64,000 nt of DNA from NCBI RefSeq assembly GCF_000721105.1, contig NZ_JOEV01000002.1, positions 434,001-498,000 on the forward strand. The letters run 5' to 3'. A model generated the notes under the pieces. That model was not told where the DNA came from, made no database searches, and worked only from the letters and a program-made list of their open reading frames with translations. Both the position numbers and the translations under genes were made by a program. How positions within the stretch are numbered: the stretch's first letter is position 1; the number at the start of each line of letters is the position of its first letter. Below, piece after piece: positions 34,930 to 44,004 of this stretch. The stretch comes from Streptomyces cellulosae. Lineage in GTDB: Bacteria > Actinomycetota > Actinomycetes > Streptomycetales > Streptomycetaceae.

Positions 34930-36264
34930 ATGAGTCCCCCAGTCGCACCCCCCGGGTGGAGCCGGTGGCTGGTTCCGCCCGCCGCCCTCTCGGTCCACCT
35001 CTCCATCGGCCAGGCCTACGCCTGGAGCGTGTTCAAGCCGCCCCTCGAATCGGCCCTCGGCCTCAGCGGCACCCAGAGCGCGTTGCCCTTCCAGCTCGGC
35101 ATCGTCATGCTCGGCCTGTCGGCCGCGTTCGGCGGCACGCTCGTGGAACGCAACGGACCGCGCTGGGCGATGACCGTGGCCCTGATCTGCTTCTCCTCCG
35201 GCTTCCTGCTCTCCGCGCTGGGCGCAGCCACCGAGCAGTACTGGCTGATCGTCCTCGGCTACGGCTTCGTCGGCGGGATAGGCCTCGGCATCGGCTACAT
35301 CTCGCCCGTCTCCACCCTGATCAAGTGGTTCCCGGACCGGCCCGGCATGGCCACCGGCATCGCCATCATGGGCTTCGGCGGCGGAGCGCTCATCGCCTCG
35401 CCGTGGTCGGCGCAGATGCTGGAGTCGTTCGGCAGCGACAACTCGGGCATCGCGCTCGCGTTCCTCGTCCACGGGCTGGCGTACGCGGTCTTCATGACCC
35501 TGGGCGTCCTGCTGATCCGGGTACCGCGCACCGCGAAGCCGGTCGAGGGCGCGCCGAGCGTGTCGGCGGGCCCGCAGGTCTCCGCGCGCGGCGCCGTGCG
35601 CACTCCCCAGTTCTGGTGTCTGTGGATCGTGCTCTGCATGAACGTCACCGCGGGCATCGGCATCCTGGAGAAGGCCGCCCCGATGATCAAGGACTTCTTC
35701 GCGGACACCTCGACGCCGGTGTCGGTGTCGGCCGCGGCGGGCTTCGTCGCCCTGCTCTCGGCGGCCAACATGGCCGGCCGCATCGGGTGGTCCTCCACCT
35801 CCGACCTGATCGGCCGCAAGAACATCTACCGCGTCTACCTGGGTGTCGGCGCGGTGATGTACGCGCTGCTGGCGCTGTTCGGCGACTCCTCCAAGCCGCT
35901 GTTCATCCTCTGCGCCCTGGTGATCCTGTCGTTCTACGGCGGCGGGTTCGCCACCATCCCCGCCTATCTCAAGGACCTCTTCGGCACCTACCAGGTCGGT
36001 GCGATCCACGGCCGGCTGCTCACCGCCTGGTCCACGGCCGGTGTCCTCGGTCCGCTGATCGTCAACTGGATCGCTGACCGGCAGGAGGAGGCGGGCAAGA
36101 GCGGCTCGTCGCTGTACGGTCTGTCCTTCGTCATCATGATCGGGCTGCTCGTCGTCGGCTTCGTCGCCAACGAACTCGTCCGGCCCGTCCACGTCCGTCA
36201 CCACATCCCCGCCCCGAGGGAGGAGGCCGTCGATGTCCAGCGACAGCAGCCAGAGTCCGCCTGA
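34930..36264 (+). CDS. OFA-family MFS transporter, oxalate/formate antiporter type
   Basis: A 444-residue membrane protein with 12 predicted helices. HLSIGQAYAWSVFKPPLE in helix 1, GIGLGIGYISPVSTLIKWFPDRPGMATG and SFYGGGFATIPAYLKDLFG are hallmarks of the oxalate:formate antiporter family. Its position opposite a formate dehydrogenase operon supports formate or oxalate exchange. The ATG at 34930 has a weak ribosome site. A 44-residue partner gene overlaps its 3' end. Confidence 0.9.
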   Translation: MSPPVAPPGWSRWLVPPAALSVHLSIGQAYAWSVFKPPLESALGLSGTQSALPFQLGIVMLGLSAAFGGTLVERNGPRWAMTVALICFSSGFLLSALGAATEQYWLIVLGYGFVGGIGLGIGYISPVSTLIKWFPDRPGMATGIAIMGFGGGALIASPWSAQMLESFGSDNSGIALAFLVHGLAYAVFMTLGVLLIRVPRTAKPVEGAPSVSAGPQVSARGAVRTPQFWCLWIVLCMNVTAGIGILEKAAPMIKDFFADTSTPVSVSAAAGFVALLSAANMAGRIGWSSTSDLIGRKNIYRVYLGVGAVMYALLALFGDSSKPLFILCALVILSFYGGGFATIPAYLKDLFGTYQVGAIHGRLLTAWSTAGVLGPLIVNWIADRQEEAGKSGSSLYGLSFVIMIGLLVVGFVANELVRPVHVRHHIPAPREEAVDVQRQQPESA

Positions 36265-36367
36265 CCGGCGGGGGCTGATCGCCTTCGCCTGGCTGTGGGT
36301 GGGCGCGCCGCTCGCCTACGGCGTCTATGAACTCGTACAGAAGGCGACACAGCTGTTCACCGGGTGA
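36233..36367 (+). CDS. MFS transporter small subunit
   Basis: A 44-residue protein with one hydrophobic helix, LIAFAWLWVGAPLAYGVYEL (residues 15-34). It starts inside the 3' end of the OFA gene in another frame (32-bp overlap) behind GGGAGGAGG, so it is translationally coupled. Similar tiny genes follow OFA transporters in other Streptomyces and are called MFS small subunits. It probably packs against the transporter. It stops within the first TCACCGGGTGA palindrome. Confidence 0.85.
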   Translation: MSSDSSQSPPDRRGLIAFAWLWVGAPLAYGVYELVQKATQLFTG

Positions 36368-36498
36368 CTGTTCTGGTCACCGGGTGATCGGTCGGAAGTG
36401 CTCGGGCGCCCGAAGGCATGGAAGTGTTCGGGCGCCCGAAGGCATGGAAGTGTTCGGGCGCCCGCAGGCATGGAAGTGTTCGGGCGCCCGCAGGCATG
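36357..36498 (+). repeat. Palindromic tandem repeats before the KAS III gene
   Basis: Two TCACCGGGTGA palindromes (36357-36367 and 36377-36387) are followed by four 26-bp units (36395-36420, 36421-36446, 36447-36472, 36473-36498). Every unit holds the self-complementary core CGGGCGCCCG and ends GGCATG. Units differ at only one or two positions. Confidence 0.95.
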
Positions 36499-36615
36499 AC
36501 GGAAGCTGACAACCCGGGCGCCCGTTTCCTGTGGCATCACTTGCCGTCGTACCCGCGAGTCACTGATCAGACTGGTGAATCCCGCTACCTGAAGCTCAAC
36601 GAGGGGGATTCGCCC

Positions 36616-37563
36616 ATGAACGGCACACGCATCGCCGCCGTCGGCCACTACCAGCCCGCCAAGGTGCTCACCAACGAGGACCTGGCGGACCTGGTCGACA
36701 CCAGCGACGAGTGGATCAGGTCCCGGGTGGGCATCCGTACGCGGCGCATCGCCGGCCCCGACGAACCCGTGGACGAGCTCGCTGGGCACGCGGCCGCCAA
36801 GGCGCTGGCCGCGGCCGGCCTCACCCCCGCGGACATCGACCTGGTGCTGGTGGCCACCTCGACCGCCGTCGACCGGTCCCCCAACATGGCAGCCCGTGTC
36901 GCCGCCCGGCTCGGCATCCCCTCGCCCGCCGCGATGGACGTCAACGTCGTGTGCGCCGGGTTCACCCACGCGCTGGCCACCGCCGACCACACCGTGCGGG
37001 CCGGTGCGGCGACCCGGGCGCTGGTGATCGGCGCCGACAAGATGTCCGACGTGACCGACTGGACCGACCGTACGACCTGTGTGCTCGTCGGCGACGGGGC
37101 GGGGGCCGCCGTCGTGGAGGGGGTGGCGGCGGGGGAGGCGCCCGGGATCGGCCCCGTGCTGTGGGGTTCGGTGCCCGAGATGGGGAACGCCGTGCGGATC
37201 GAGGGGCAGCCCGCGCGGTTCGCGCAGGAGGGGCAGAGCGTGTACCGCTGGGCCACGACCCAGCTGCCCCCCATCGCCCGGCGGGCCTGCGAGCGGGCGG
37301 GACTCGAGCCCGCCGACCTCGCCGCGGTCGTGCTGCACCAGGCGAACCTGCGGATCATCGAGCCCCTCGCGATGAAGATCGGCGCGGTGAACGCCGTGGT
37401 CGCGCGCGATGTCACCGAATCCGGCAACACCTCGGCCGCGAGCATTCCGCTGGCCTTCTCCAAGCTGGTGGAACAGGGCGCGATCGCCAAGGGGGACCCG
37501 GTGCTGCTCTTCGGGTTCGGCGGGAACCTGTCGTACGCCGGCCAGGTCGTCCGCTGCCCCTGA
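36616..37563 (+). CDS. 3-oxoacyl-ACP synthase III (KAS III)
   Basis: A 315-residue condensing enzyme. The catalytic triad is visible: Cys in VNVVCAGFTHAL, His in LHQANLRI and Asn in SGNTSAAS. The opening RIAAVGHYQPAKVLTNEDL and WIRSRVGIRTRRI are typical of FabH. It joins an acyl-CoA starter to malonyl-ACP. It stands away from any fatty acid synthase genes, so it is probably an extra copy for a special starter unit or a secondary pathway. A GAGGGGG site lies before the ATG. Starter specificity is unknown. Confidence 0.92.
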   Translation: MNGTRIAAVGHYQPAKVLTNEDLADLVDTSDEWIRSRVGIRTRRIAGPDEPVDELAGHAAAKALAAAGLTPADIDLVLVATSTAVDRSPNMAARVAARLGIPSPAAMDVNVVCAGFTHALATADHTVRAGAATRALVIGADKMSDVTDWTDRTTCVLVGDGAGAAVVEGVAAGEAPGIGPVLWGSVPEMGNAVRIEGQPARFAQEGQSVYRWATTQLPPIARRACERAGLEPADLAAVVLHQANLRIIEPLAMKIGAVNAVVARDVTESGNTSAASIPLAFSKLVEQGAIAKGDPVLLFGFGGNLSYAGQVVRCP

Positions 37564-37624
37564 GCGGGCCGGTGCCGCCCGATGTGACGAGGCCGACTTC
37601 CCCTGGGTCTGGCTTCCGCGCACC

Positions 37625-37640
37625 GTAGACTGTAGACGAA
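37625..37640. promoter_or_regulatory. GntR-like site before the GntR gene
   Basis: GTAGACTGTAGAC contains a direct GTAGAC pair. The ACTGTAGAC part is identical to the inverted core at 34737-34745. Position about 90 bp before the GntR start suggests autoregulation. Confidence 0.5.
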
Positions 37641-37727
37641 AGACAATCGATACTGGGCGCTACCGGGGTGCCCGGTGACACCGGCTTCGCGCCTGTGGTG
37701 CACGGCCCGCCGAGGAGGGGGACCGCG

Positions 37728-38405
37728 ATGCTGTCGACAGGACTGCCGCAGGGAGCAGTGCCCAAGCTCGAACGACCCGGTCCGCTGCGCGACCGTGTCT
37801 ACGAGGCCCTGCTCGAACTCATCACCACCCGCGCGTTGCAGCCCGGCCAGCACCTCGTCGAGAGTGAACTCGCCGGGCATCTCGGCGTCTCCCGGCAGCC
37901 GGTGCGCGAGGCGTTGCAGCGGCTGAACACCGAGGGCTGGGTGGATCTACGGCCCGCCCAGGGCGCGTTCGTGCACGAGCCGACCGAGGAGGAGGCCGAC
38001 CAACTCCTCACCGTGCGCACGCTGTTGGAGGCGGAGGCCGCGCGGCTCGCCGCGGCGAACGCGGGCAGCGCTCAGATCGCCGTGCTGGAGGAGCTGTGCG
38101 CGGAGGGCGAGAAGGCCGTCACCGCGGACGACGTGGACGGCGCGGTCGCCATGAACGCCCGCTTCCACGCGAAGATCATGGAGCTGGCCGGCAACGCGGT
38201 CCTCGCGGAACTCGCCGCGCAGGTGGACCGCCGGGTGCGCTGGTACTACACGCCGGTCGCCCGGCAGCGCGGCAACCAGTCCTGGGTCGAACACCGGGAG
38301 CTGATCGCCGCGATCGCCGAGCGGAACGGGCAGCGCGCGACCGAACTGATGCGCGAGCACACCGAGCACACGCGCCGCTCGTATCACGCACGCCAGCGCT
38401 CGTAG
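37728..38405 (+). CDS. GntR-family regulator, FadR/FCD subgroup
   Basis: A 225-residue regulator. Residues 18-80 are the GntR winged helix (LRDRVYEALLELITTRALQP, ELAGHLGVSRQPVREALQRL). Residues 90-215 are an all-helical FCD domain, which binds small organic acids through a metal held by His/Asp; MNARFHAKIMELAGN and HRELIAAI fit that site. GAGGAGGGGG lies before the ATG. Shared sequence words upstream of this gene and of the formate dehydrogenase operon suggest it controls both. A repeat array starts 13 bp after its stop. Confidence 0.9.
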   Translation: MLSTGLPQGAVPKLERPGPLRDRVYEALLELITTRALQPGQHLVESELAGHLGVSRQPVREALQRLNTEGWVDLRPAQGAFVHEPTEEEADQLLTVRTLLEAEAARLAAANAGSAQIAVLEELCAEGEKAVTADDVDGAVAMNARFHAKIMELAGNAVLAELAAQVDRRVRWYYTPVARQRGNQSWVEHRELIAAIAERNGQRATELMREHTEHTRRSYHARQRS

Positions 38406-38418
38406 ACCGACCGGGGCG

Positions 38419-38580
38419 CCTTGAGTCGTAGGTCGGCCGAGGTGTCCTTGAGCCGTAGGCCGGCCGAGGTGCCCTTGAGTCGTAGGCCGGCCGAAAGGCC
38501 TGTGAGTCGGAAGCCGGCCGAAAGCCCCGTGAGTCGTCGGCCGGCCGCGGGACCCTTGAGTCGTAGGCCGGGCCGAGTGG
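38419..38580 (+). repeat. 27-bp tandem repeat, six units
   Basis: Units begin CCTTGAGTCGTAGGCCGGCC or close variants and repeat every 27 bp, with a partial seventh. The array starts 13 bp after the GntR stop. Each unit has the GGCCGGCC palindrome or a variant. One frame reads a nine-residue repeat (PLSRRPAEV-like), but it has no start. Confidence 0.93.
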
Positions 38581-38599
38581 CCCTTGATCGCACGCGCTC

Positions 38600-38950
38600 G
38601 GGTGCGGCCGGGCCCACTCGGCGAACGTGCGGGGCGGCCGGCCCGGGACCTCCTGGACCGTTCGGCAGCACCCGCGACTCGTCCAGGGGGCCGTCGACGA
38701 AGAGGCGCCTTGCCCGTGTCGCCGCCCTCGCCCGCAGGCCGGCCGGCATGACGGCCCGCTCCCCGCCAGCGGCCCGCGCGTCCGCCGGGAGCTGCCGCCG
38801 GCCGCCGTAGCCCGGCATCAGGAACAGGGCCCGTACGCCGACCGGCGAACCCCGCACCGTGCCGCGCTCGTCGAGGTAACCCGCCACCGCCTCCACCTCC
38901 GGGAGGCCCTGCGACCGGCCCGCACGACTCAGCGCGCGCACCGGCTCCCG
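38600..38950 (-). pseudogene. Decayed NmrA-like NAD(P)-binding gene
   Basis: The minus strand reads VRALSRAGRS, LPEVEAVAGYLDERGTVR and GVRALFLMPGYGG, which match the second strand and following part of NmrA-type atypical short-chain reductases. A later frame gives DESRVLPNGPGGP and a final RTFAEWARPH, the family's usual C-terminus. The N-terminal glycine-rich motif is missing, the middle is shortened, and at least one frame change separates the parts. Together these show a deleted, frameshifted gene. The remaining 38951-39096 holds the ROK gene promoter region. Confidence 0.65.
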
Positions 38951-39096
38951 GCCTCCGCCTACCCAAGCGGCTTTGTCCTGTGAGTGGAGAAAGTTGGCAT
39001 CAATTCGTGCACAGCTTCTTCCCAGGTTCGGCAGCCGCTGCTACGTTCCCCTCGAAAGCACCGCAGCAGGCAGCCGATTGAGGCGGGGAGGGGCTC

Positions 39097-40287
39097 GTGA
39101 GACGCATGACGGCACGACCCGCGAACGCCCACCAGGCCCGGCTGCTGAAGCTGCTGCGTGACGGAGGCCCCAACTCCCGTGCTCAGCTGGGCGATCAGGT
39201 CGACCTCTCGCGGTCCAAGCTGGCCGTCGAAGTGGACCGGTTGCTGGAGACCGGGCTGGTCGTGGCCGACGGACTCGCCGCCTCGCGCGGCGGGCGCCGC
39301 TCCCACAACATCCGGCTGGCCCCGGGTCTCAGGTTCCTCGGCGTGGACATCGGCGCGACCTCGGTCGACGTCGCCGTCACCAACGCCGAACTGGAGATCC
39401 TCGGCCATCTCAACCAGCCCATGGACGTCCGCGAGGGCCCGGTCGCGGTCTTCGAGCAAGTCCTTTCCATGGCCGCGAAGTTGCGGGCCTCGGGGCTCGC
39501 GGAGGGGTTCGACGGCGCCGGCATCGGCGTCCCGGGACCGGTCCGCTTTCCCGAGGGCGTACCGGTCGCGCCGCCGATCATGCCGGGCTGGGACGGCTTC
39601 CCCGTACGGGAGGCGCTCAGCCAGGAACTCGGCTGCCCGGTCATGGTCGACAACGACGTGAACCTGATGGCGATGGGGGAGATGCACGCGGGCGTCGCAC
39701 GCTCCGTGGGTGACTTCCTCTGCGTCAAGATCGGTACCGGTATCGGCTGCGGCATCGTCGCCGGCGGGGACGTCCACCGCGGGACGACGGGCAGCGCGGG
39801 CGACATCGGGCACATCCAGGCCGTGCCCGGCGGACGCCCGTGCGCCTGCGGCAACCGGGGCTGCCTGGAAGCCCATTTCAGCGGGGCGGCCCTGGCCCGG
39901 GATGCCACGGAGGCGGCCCAGCAGGGCCGTTCGGTGGAGCTCGCGACCCGACTGGAGGCGAACGGCGCTCTCACCGCCGTCGACGTCGCCGCCGCGGCCG
40001 CCGCGGGCGACGCCACCGCGCTCGACCTCATCCGGGAGGGCGGCGACCGTGTCGGTCAGGTCATCGCCGGCCTGGTCAGCTTCTTCAACCCGGGCCTGGT
40101 GGTGATCGGCGGCGGGGTGACCGGCCTCGGCCACACCCTGCTCGCCGCGATCCGCACCCAGGTCTACCGCCAGTCACTGCCGCTGGCGACCGGCAACCTG
40201 CCAATCGTGCTGGGTGAGTTGGGCCCCACCGCCGGAGTCATCGGCGCGGCCCGCCTCATCAGCGACCACCTGTTCTCACCCGCGTAG
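39097..40287 (+). CDS. ROK-family transcriptional regulator
   Basis: A 396-residue regulator. An N-terminal winged helix (about 10-70, SRAQLGDQVDLSRSKLAVEV) is joined to a sugar-kinase-like ROK domain (80-390). The ATP-type motif FLGVDIGATSVDVAV and the zinc motif CACGNRGCLEAH are present, so it probably senses a sugar. The GTG at 39097 follows GAGGGG; an ATG at 39106 is possible. It precedes a sugar ABC transporter and probably controls the long plus-strand run that follows. Confidence 0.92.
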   Translation: MRRMTARPANAHQARLLKLLRDGGPNSRAQLGDQVDLSRSKLAVEVDRLLETGLVVADGLAASRGGRRSHNIRLAPGLRFLGVDIGATSVDVAVTNAELEILGHLNQPMDVREGPVAVFEQVLSMAAKLRASGLAEGFDGAGIGVPGPVRFPEGVPVAPPIMPGWDGFPVREALSQELGCPVMVDNDVNLMAMGEMHAGVARSVGDFLCVKIGTGIGCGIVAGGDVHRGTTGSAGDIGHIQAVPGGRPCACGNRGCLEAHFSGAALARDATEAAQQGRSVELATRLEANGALTAVDVAAAAAAGDATALDLIREGGDRVGQVIAGLVSFFNPGLVVIGGGVTGLGHTLLAAIRTQVYRQSLPLATGNLPIVLGELGPTAGVIGAARLISDHLFSPA

Positions 40288-40403
40288 TCACCGACTTCGA
40301 ACGGCCCTGCAAGTAACAGCGCATCGCTCTGCCGTGCCCTGTCTTGCCCTGAAACCCCGCCCTGCCCTGAACCGGCCCGCACGCCAGCCGAGGGGAACCA
40401 CAC

Positions 40404-41921
40404 ATGGCATCAGAACCATCGCTGCTCAGCATGTCCGGCATCACCAAGTCGTTCCCCGGAGTCCGGGCCCTCGACGGCGTCGACCTCGACGTCCAGGCCG
40501 GTGAGGTGCACTGTCTGCTCGGCCAGAACGGGGCCGGGAAGTCCACGCTCATCAAGGTCCTGGCCGGCGCCCACCAGCCCGACACCGGCACCATCCGCTG
40601 GCGCGGCGAGGACGTCACGCTCCGCTCCCCGATCGCCGCCATGCGCCTCGGCATCGCCACCATCTACCAGGAACTCGACCTGGTGGAGCACCTGTCCGTG
40701 GCGGAGAACGTCCACCTCGGCCACGAACCCACAGCCGCCGGGTTCGTCGTACGGGGAAGGGCAGCCCGAGCTTCAACAGCCGCCTTGCTCAAGCGACTTG
40801 GGCACTCGGAGATCGATCCTGCCCGACTGGTGGGCCAGTTGTCGGCCGCCCAGCAGCAGATCGTGTCCATGGCGCGGGCGCTCTCGCACGACGTACGGCT
40901 CATCGTGATGGACGAACCGTCCGCCGCCCTCGACCCGGACGAGGTCGACAACCTGTTCCGGATCGTCGGCGACCTCACCGCCGACGGAGTCGCCGTCGTC
41001 TACATCTCCCACCGGCTGGAGGAGATCCGCCGGATCGGCGACCGGGTGACCGTGCTCAAGGACGGGCGTGCCGTCGCCGTCGGGCTGCCCGCCAAGTCGA
41101 CGCCGACCCGTGAGGTCGTCGCGCTGATGACGGGACGCAACGTCGAGTACGTCTTCCCGCAGCGGCCCACTGCCGTACCCGAGCAGACCCCGGTCCTGGA
41201 GGTCGAAGGGCTGGCCCGGGAGGGCGAGTTCGAACCCCTCGACCTGCGCGTCCGCCCCGGGGAGATCGTCGGTCTGGCCGGACTCGTCGGCTCGGGCCGC
41301 TCGGAGATCCTGGAGACGATCTACGGCGCCCGCAGGCCCACGGCCGGCCGGGTCCTGGTCGACGGACGCGTCCTGCGGCCCGGCAGCGTCCGCGCCGCCG
41401 TCCGCGCCGGACTCGGGCTCGCCCCCGAGGAGCGCAAGGCACAGGCGCTGCTCATGCTGGAGTCGGTCACCCGCAACGTCTCCGTCTCCTCCATGTCCCG
41501 TTTCGCGCGCGGCGGTTGGATCGACCGGGGAGCCGAGCTCGGGGCCGCCCGGGCCGCCACCCGCGAGCTGTCGCTGCGGCCCGACAACCCGGACGTGCCG
41601 GTGCGCACCCTGTCCGGCGGCAACCAGCAGAAGGCCGTGCTGGCCCGCTGGCTGCTGCGCGGCTGCCGGGTCCTGCTGCTCGACGAACCCACCCGCGGCG
41701 TCGACGTCGGCGCCCGCGCCGAGCTGTACGCGGTCGTGCGCCGACTGGCGGACGAGGGCCTCGCCGTGCTGCTGGTCTCCAGCGAGGTCCCCGAGGTGCT
41801 CGGCCTCGCCGACCGTGTCCTGGTACTGCGCGAGGGCCGCGTCGTCCACAGCGCGCCCGCCCCCGAGCTGGACGAACACCGCGTACTCGATCTGGTCATG
41901 GAAGGAAGCCCGGCGTCATGA
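40404..41921 (+). CDS. Sugar ABC transporter ATPase, RbsA/MglA type
   Basis: A 505-residue protein with two nucleotide-binding domains. The first has Walker A GQNGAGKST, signature LSAAQQQIVSMARAL and Walker B LIVMDEPSAALD. The second has LSGGNQQKAVLARWLL and LLLDEPTRGVDVG, while its Walker A is degenerate (GLVGSGRSE), as is normal for this group. It powers import by the permease coded next, with which it overlaps by ATGA. The family imports ribose, galactose, inositol and related sugars. Confidence 0.95.
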   Translation: MASEPSLLSMSGITKSFPGVRALDGVDLDVQAGEVHCLLGQNGAGKSTLIKVLAGAHQPDTGTIRWRGEDVTLRSPIAAMRLGIATIYQELDLVEHLSVAENVHLGHEPTAAGFVVRGRAARASTAALLKRLGHSEIDPARLVGQLSAAQQQIVSMARALSHDVRLIVMDEPSAALDPDEVDNLFRIVGDLTADGVAVVYISHRLEEIRRIGDRVTVLKDGRAVAVGLPAKSTPTREVVALMTGRNVEYVFPQRPTAVPEQTPVLEVEGLAREGEFEPLDLRVRPGEIVGLAGLVGSGRSEILETIYGARRPTAGRVLVDGRVLRPGSVRAAVRAGLGLAPEERKAQALLMLESVTRNVSVSSMSRFARGGWIDRGAELGAARAATRELSLRPDNPDVPVRTLSGGNQQKAVLARWLLRGCRVLLLDEPTRGVDVGARAELYAVVRRLADEGLAVLLVSSEVPEVLGLADRVLVLREGRVVHSAPAPELDEHRVLDLVMEGSPAS

Positions 41922-42937
41922 CGCAGCATGTCTCCCCGCCCAGGGACAGCGCCGACAAGGTGCCGTCGGCGAACGAAGCCCCGGCCTGGCGTTCCCTGGT
42001 GTTCCGCGCCGACCTGCGCACCCTCTCCCTGCTCGGTGTGCTCGCCGCGCTGATCGTCATCGGCGGCGTCACCAAGCCCGACGAGTTCCTCGACACCCGC
42101 AACCTCCAACTCGTCCTCACCCAGGCCTCGGTGATCGGCGTCGTCACCGTCGGCATGACCTTCGTCATCACCAACGGCGGCATCGACCTGTCGGTCGGCG
42201 CGATCGTCGCGCTCTCGTCGGTGTGGGCGACCACGGTCGCCACCCAGGAGTACGGCTTCGCGGGCATCCTCTTCACGGCGGTGCTCGTCGGCGTCGGCTG
42301 CGGCCTGGTGAACGGGCTGCTGATCGCGTACGGCGGGGTGGTCCCGTTCATCGCCACGCTCGCCATGCTGGCCTCCGCCCGGGGCCTGGCGCTGCAGATC
42401 ACGGACGGCAGGACGCAGATCGTCACCGTCGGCAGCATCCTCGACCTCGGCGAACGCGACTCCTACGTGCTCGGTGTCCCCCCACTGGTGATCGTGTTCG
42501 CGATCGTGACGATCATCGGCTGGCTTGTGCTGAACCGGACCACCTTCGGGCGCCGCACGGTCGCCGTCGGCGGCAACGCGGAGGCGGCCCGGCTCGCCGG
42601 CATCGACGTGCGGCGCCAGCGCCTGTACCTCTACCTGCTGTCGGGGCTGTGCTGCGGCATCGCCGCCTTCCTGCTGATCATCCTGTCCGGCTCCGGCCAG
42701 AACACCAACGGCAACCTCTACGAGCTCGACGCCATCGCCGCCGTGATCATCGGCGGCACTCTGCTCAGCGGGGGGCGGGGCACCATCACCGGCTCGGTGA
42801 TCGGCGTCCTGATCTTCACCACGATCACCAACATCTTCGCCCTGAACAACCTGCAGAGCGACGTCCAGCAGATCGCCAAGGGCGCGATCATCGTCGCCGC
42901 CGTGCTGGTCCAGCGCCGTACCGCGAGCACGACCTGA
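41918..42937 (+). CDS. Sugar ABC transporter permease, RbsC type
   Basis: A 339-residue inner-membrane protein with about ten hydrophobic segments. MTFVITNGGIDLSVGAIVAL and DAIAAVIIGGTLLSGGRGTITGSVIG are the hallmarks of the ribose/inositol-type permease family. The start ATG overlaps the ATPase stop. It works with the ATPase and the binding protein downstream. Confidence 0.95.
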   Translation: MTQHVSPPRDSADKVPSANEAPAWRSLVFRADLRTLSLLGVLAALIVIGGVTKPDEFLDTRNLQLVLTQASVIGVVTVGMTFVITNGGIDLSVGAIVALSSVWATTVATQEYGFAGILFTAVLVGVGCGLVNGLLIAYGGVVPFIATLAMLASARGLALQITDGRTQIVTVGSILDLGERDSYVLGVPPLVIVFAIVTIIGWLVLNRTTFGRRTVAVGGNAEAARLAGIDVRRQRLYLYLLSGLCCGIAAFLLIILSGSGQNTNGNLYELDAIAAVIIGGTLLSGGRGTITGSVIGVLIFTTITNIFALNNLQSDVQQIAKGAIIVAAVLVQRRTASTT

Positions 42938-42954
42938 GGAAAGGGTTCACCGCC

Positions 42955-44004
42955 ATGTCAGACGCCATGCCTTCCACGAGCCGCAGAGGACTGCTCTTCG
43001 GGGCCGCCGCCGTGTCCGCCGGCGCCTTCCTCACCGGTTGCACCAGCAATGAGACGAAGGACGAAGAGCCCGCGGCGGACAACCGGCCGGCCGCCGACGA
43101 CAAGCCCGGCAAGCAGGTCACCATCGGCTTCGCCGGCCCGCAGGCCGACCACGGCTGGCTCAACGCCATCAACGACAACGCCGAGAAGCAGGCCAAGAAG
43201 TACTCCGACGTCACCCTGGAGATCACCGAGGGATCCAACGACACCGCCCAGCAGATCGGGCAGATCGAGACCCTCATCAACAAGAAGGTCGACGTCCTGG
43301 TCGTGCTGCCCGCCGACGGCAAGGCCCTCACGCAGGTCGGCCTCAAGGCGATGCGCGCCGGCATCCCCGTCGTCAACCTGGACCGGGTCTTCAACACCCC
43401 GCAGGCGTACCGCTGCTGGATCGGCGGCGACAACTACGGCATGGGCCTCAGCGCCGGCCACTACATCGGCGAGAAGCTCAAGGGGAAGGCGAACGCCCGG
43501 GTCATCGAACTGGCGGGCCTGGACAACCTGGAGCTGACCAAGCAGCGCACCCAGGGCTTCGACGACGCGCTGAAGAACTACCCCAACGTCAAGAAGGTGG
43601 CCCGTCAGGCCGCCGACTTCACCGTCGAGTCCGGCCAGGCCAAGATGGCCCAACTCCTGCAGGCACAGTCGAAGTTCGACGCGCTGTGGAACCACGACGA
43701 CGACCAGGGCGTGGGTGCGCTGCGCGCCATCGACCAGGCCGGACGCGACGACTTCCTGATGGTCGGCGGGGCGGGCGCGCTGTCCGCCTTCCAGGCCATC
43801 AAGCAGGACAACGGCGTCCTGAAGGCGACCGTCCTCTACCCGCCGACCATGGCCGCCTCCGCGATCGACCTCGCCCGGGCCCTCGGCCAGGGCAAGGGTG
43901 TCAGCGGCCTCGCCGAGTACGAGATCCCCGCGTCGATCACGCTCTACTCGGCCGTGGTCGACAAGGAGAACGTCGATCAGTACATGTCCACCGGCTTCAA
44001 GTAG
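42955..44004 (+). CDS. Sugar-binding lipoprotein of the ABC transporter
   Basis: A 349-residue periplasmic-binding-protein of the RbsB type. The N-terminus combines a twin-arginine pair (SRRGLLFGAAAVSAGAF) with a lipobox LTGC, so it is a Tat-exported lipoprotein anchored at Cys29. The binding lobes begin near 50 (VTIGFAGPQADHGWLNAIND). WIGGDNYGMG and WNHDDDQGVG line the sugar cleft. The sugar is unknown; neighbours suggest a cyclitol or an uncommon sugar. Confidence 0.93.
   Translation: MSDAMPSTSRRGLLFGAAAVSAGAFLTGCTSNETKDEEPAADNRPAADDKPGKQVTIGFAGPQADHGWLNAINDNAEKQAKKYSDVTLEITEGSNDTAQQIGQIETLINKKVDVLVVLPADGKALTQVGLKAMRAGIPVVNLDRVFNTPQAYRCWIGGDNYGMGLSAGHYIGEKLKGKANARVIELAGLDNLELTKQRTQGFDDALKNYPNVKKVARQAADFTVESGQAKMAQLLQAQSKFDALWNHDDDQGVGALRAIDQAGRDDFLMVGGAGALSAFQAIKQDNGVLKATVLYPPTMAASAIDLARALGQGKGVSGLAEYEIPASITLYSAVVDKENVDQYMSTGFK

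Noticed and set aside
36395..36498. The repeat array could be a CRISPR.
   Set aside because: Units follow each other directly without unique spacers, and no cas gene is near.
38419..38810. Plus-strand protein with nine-residue PLSRRPAEV repeats.
   Set aside because: It is only the 27-bp array read in frame. No start codon or ribosome site fits, and the following part opposes the NmrA relic.
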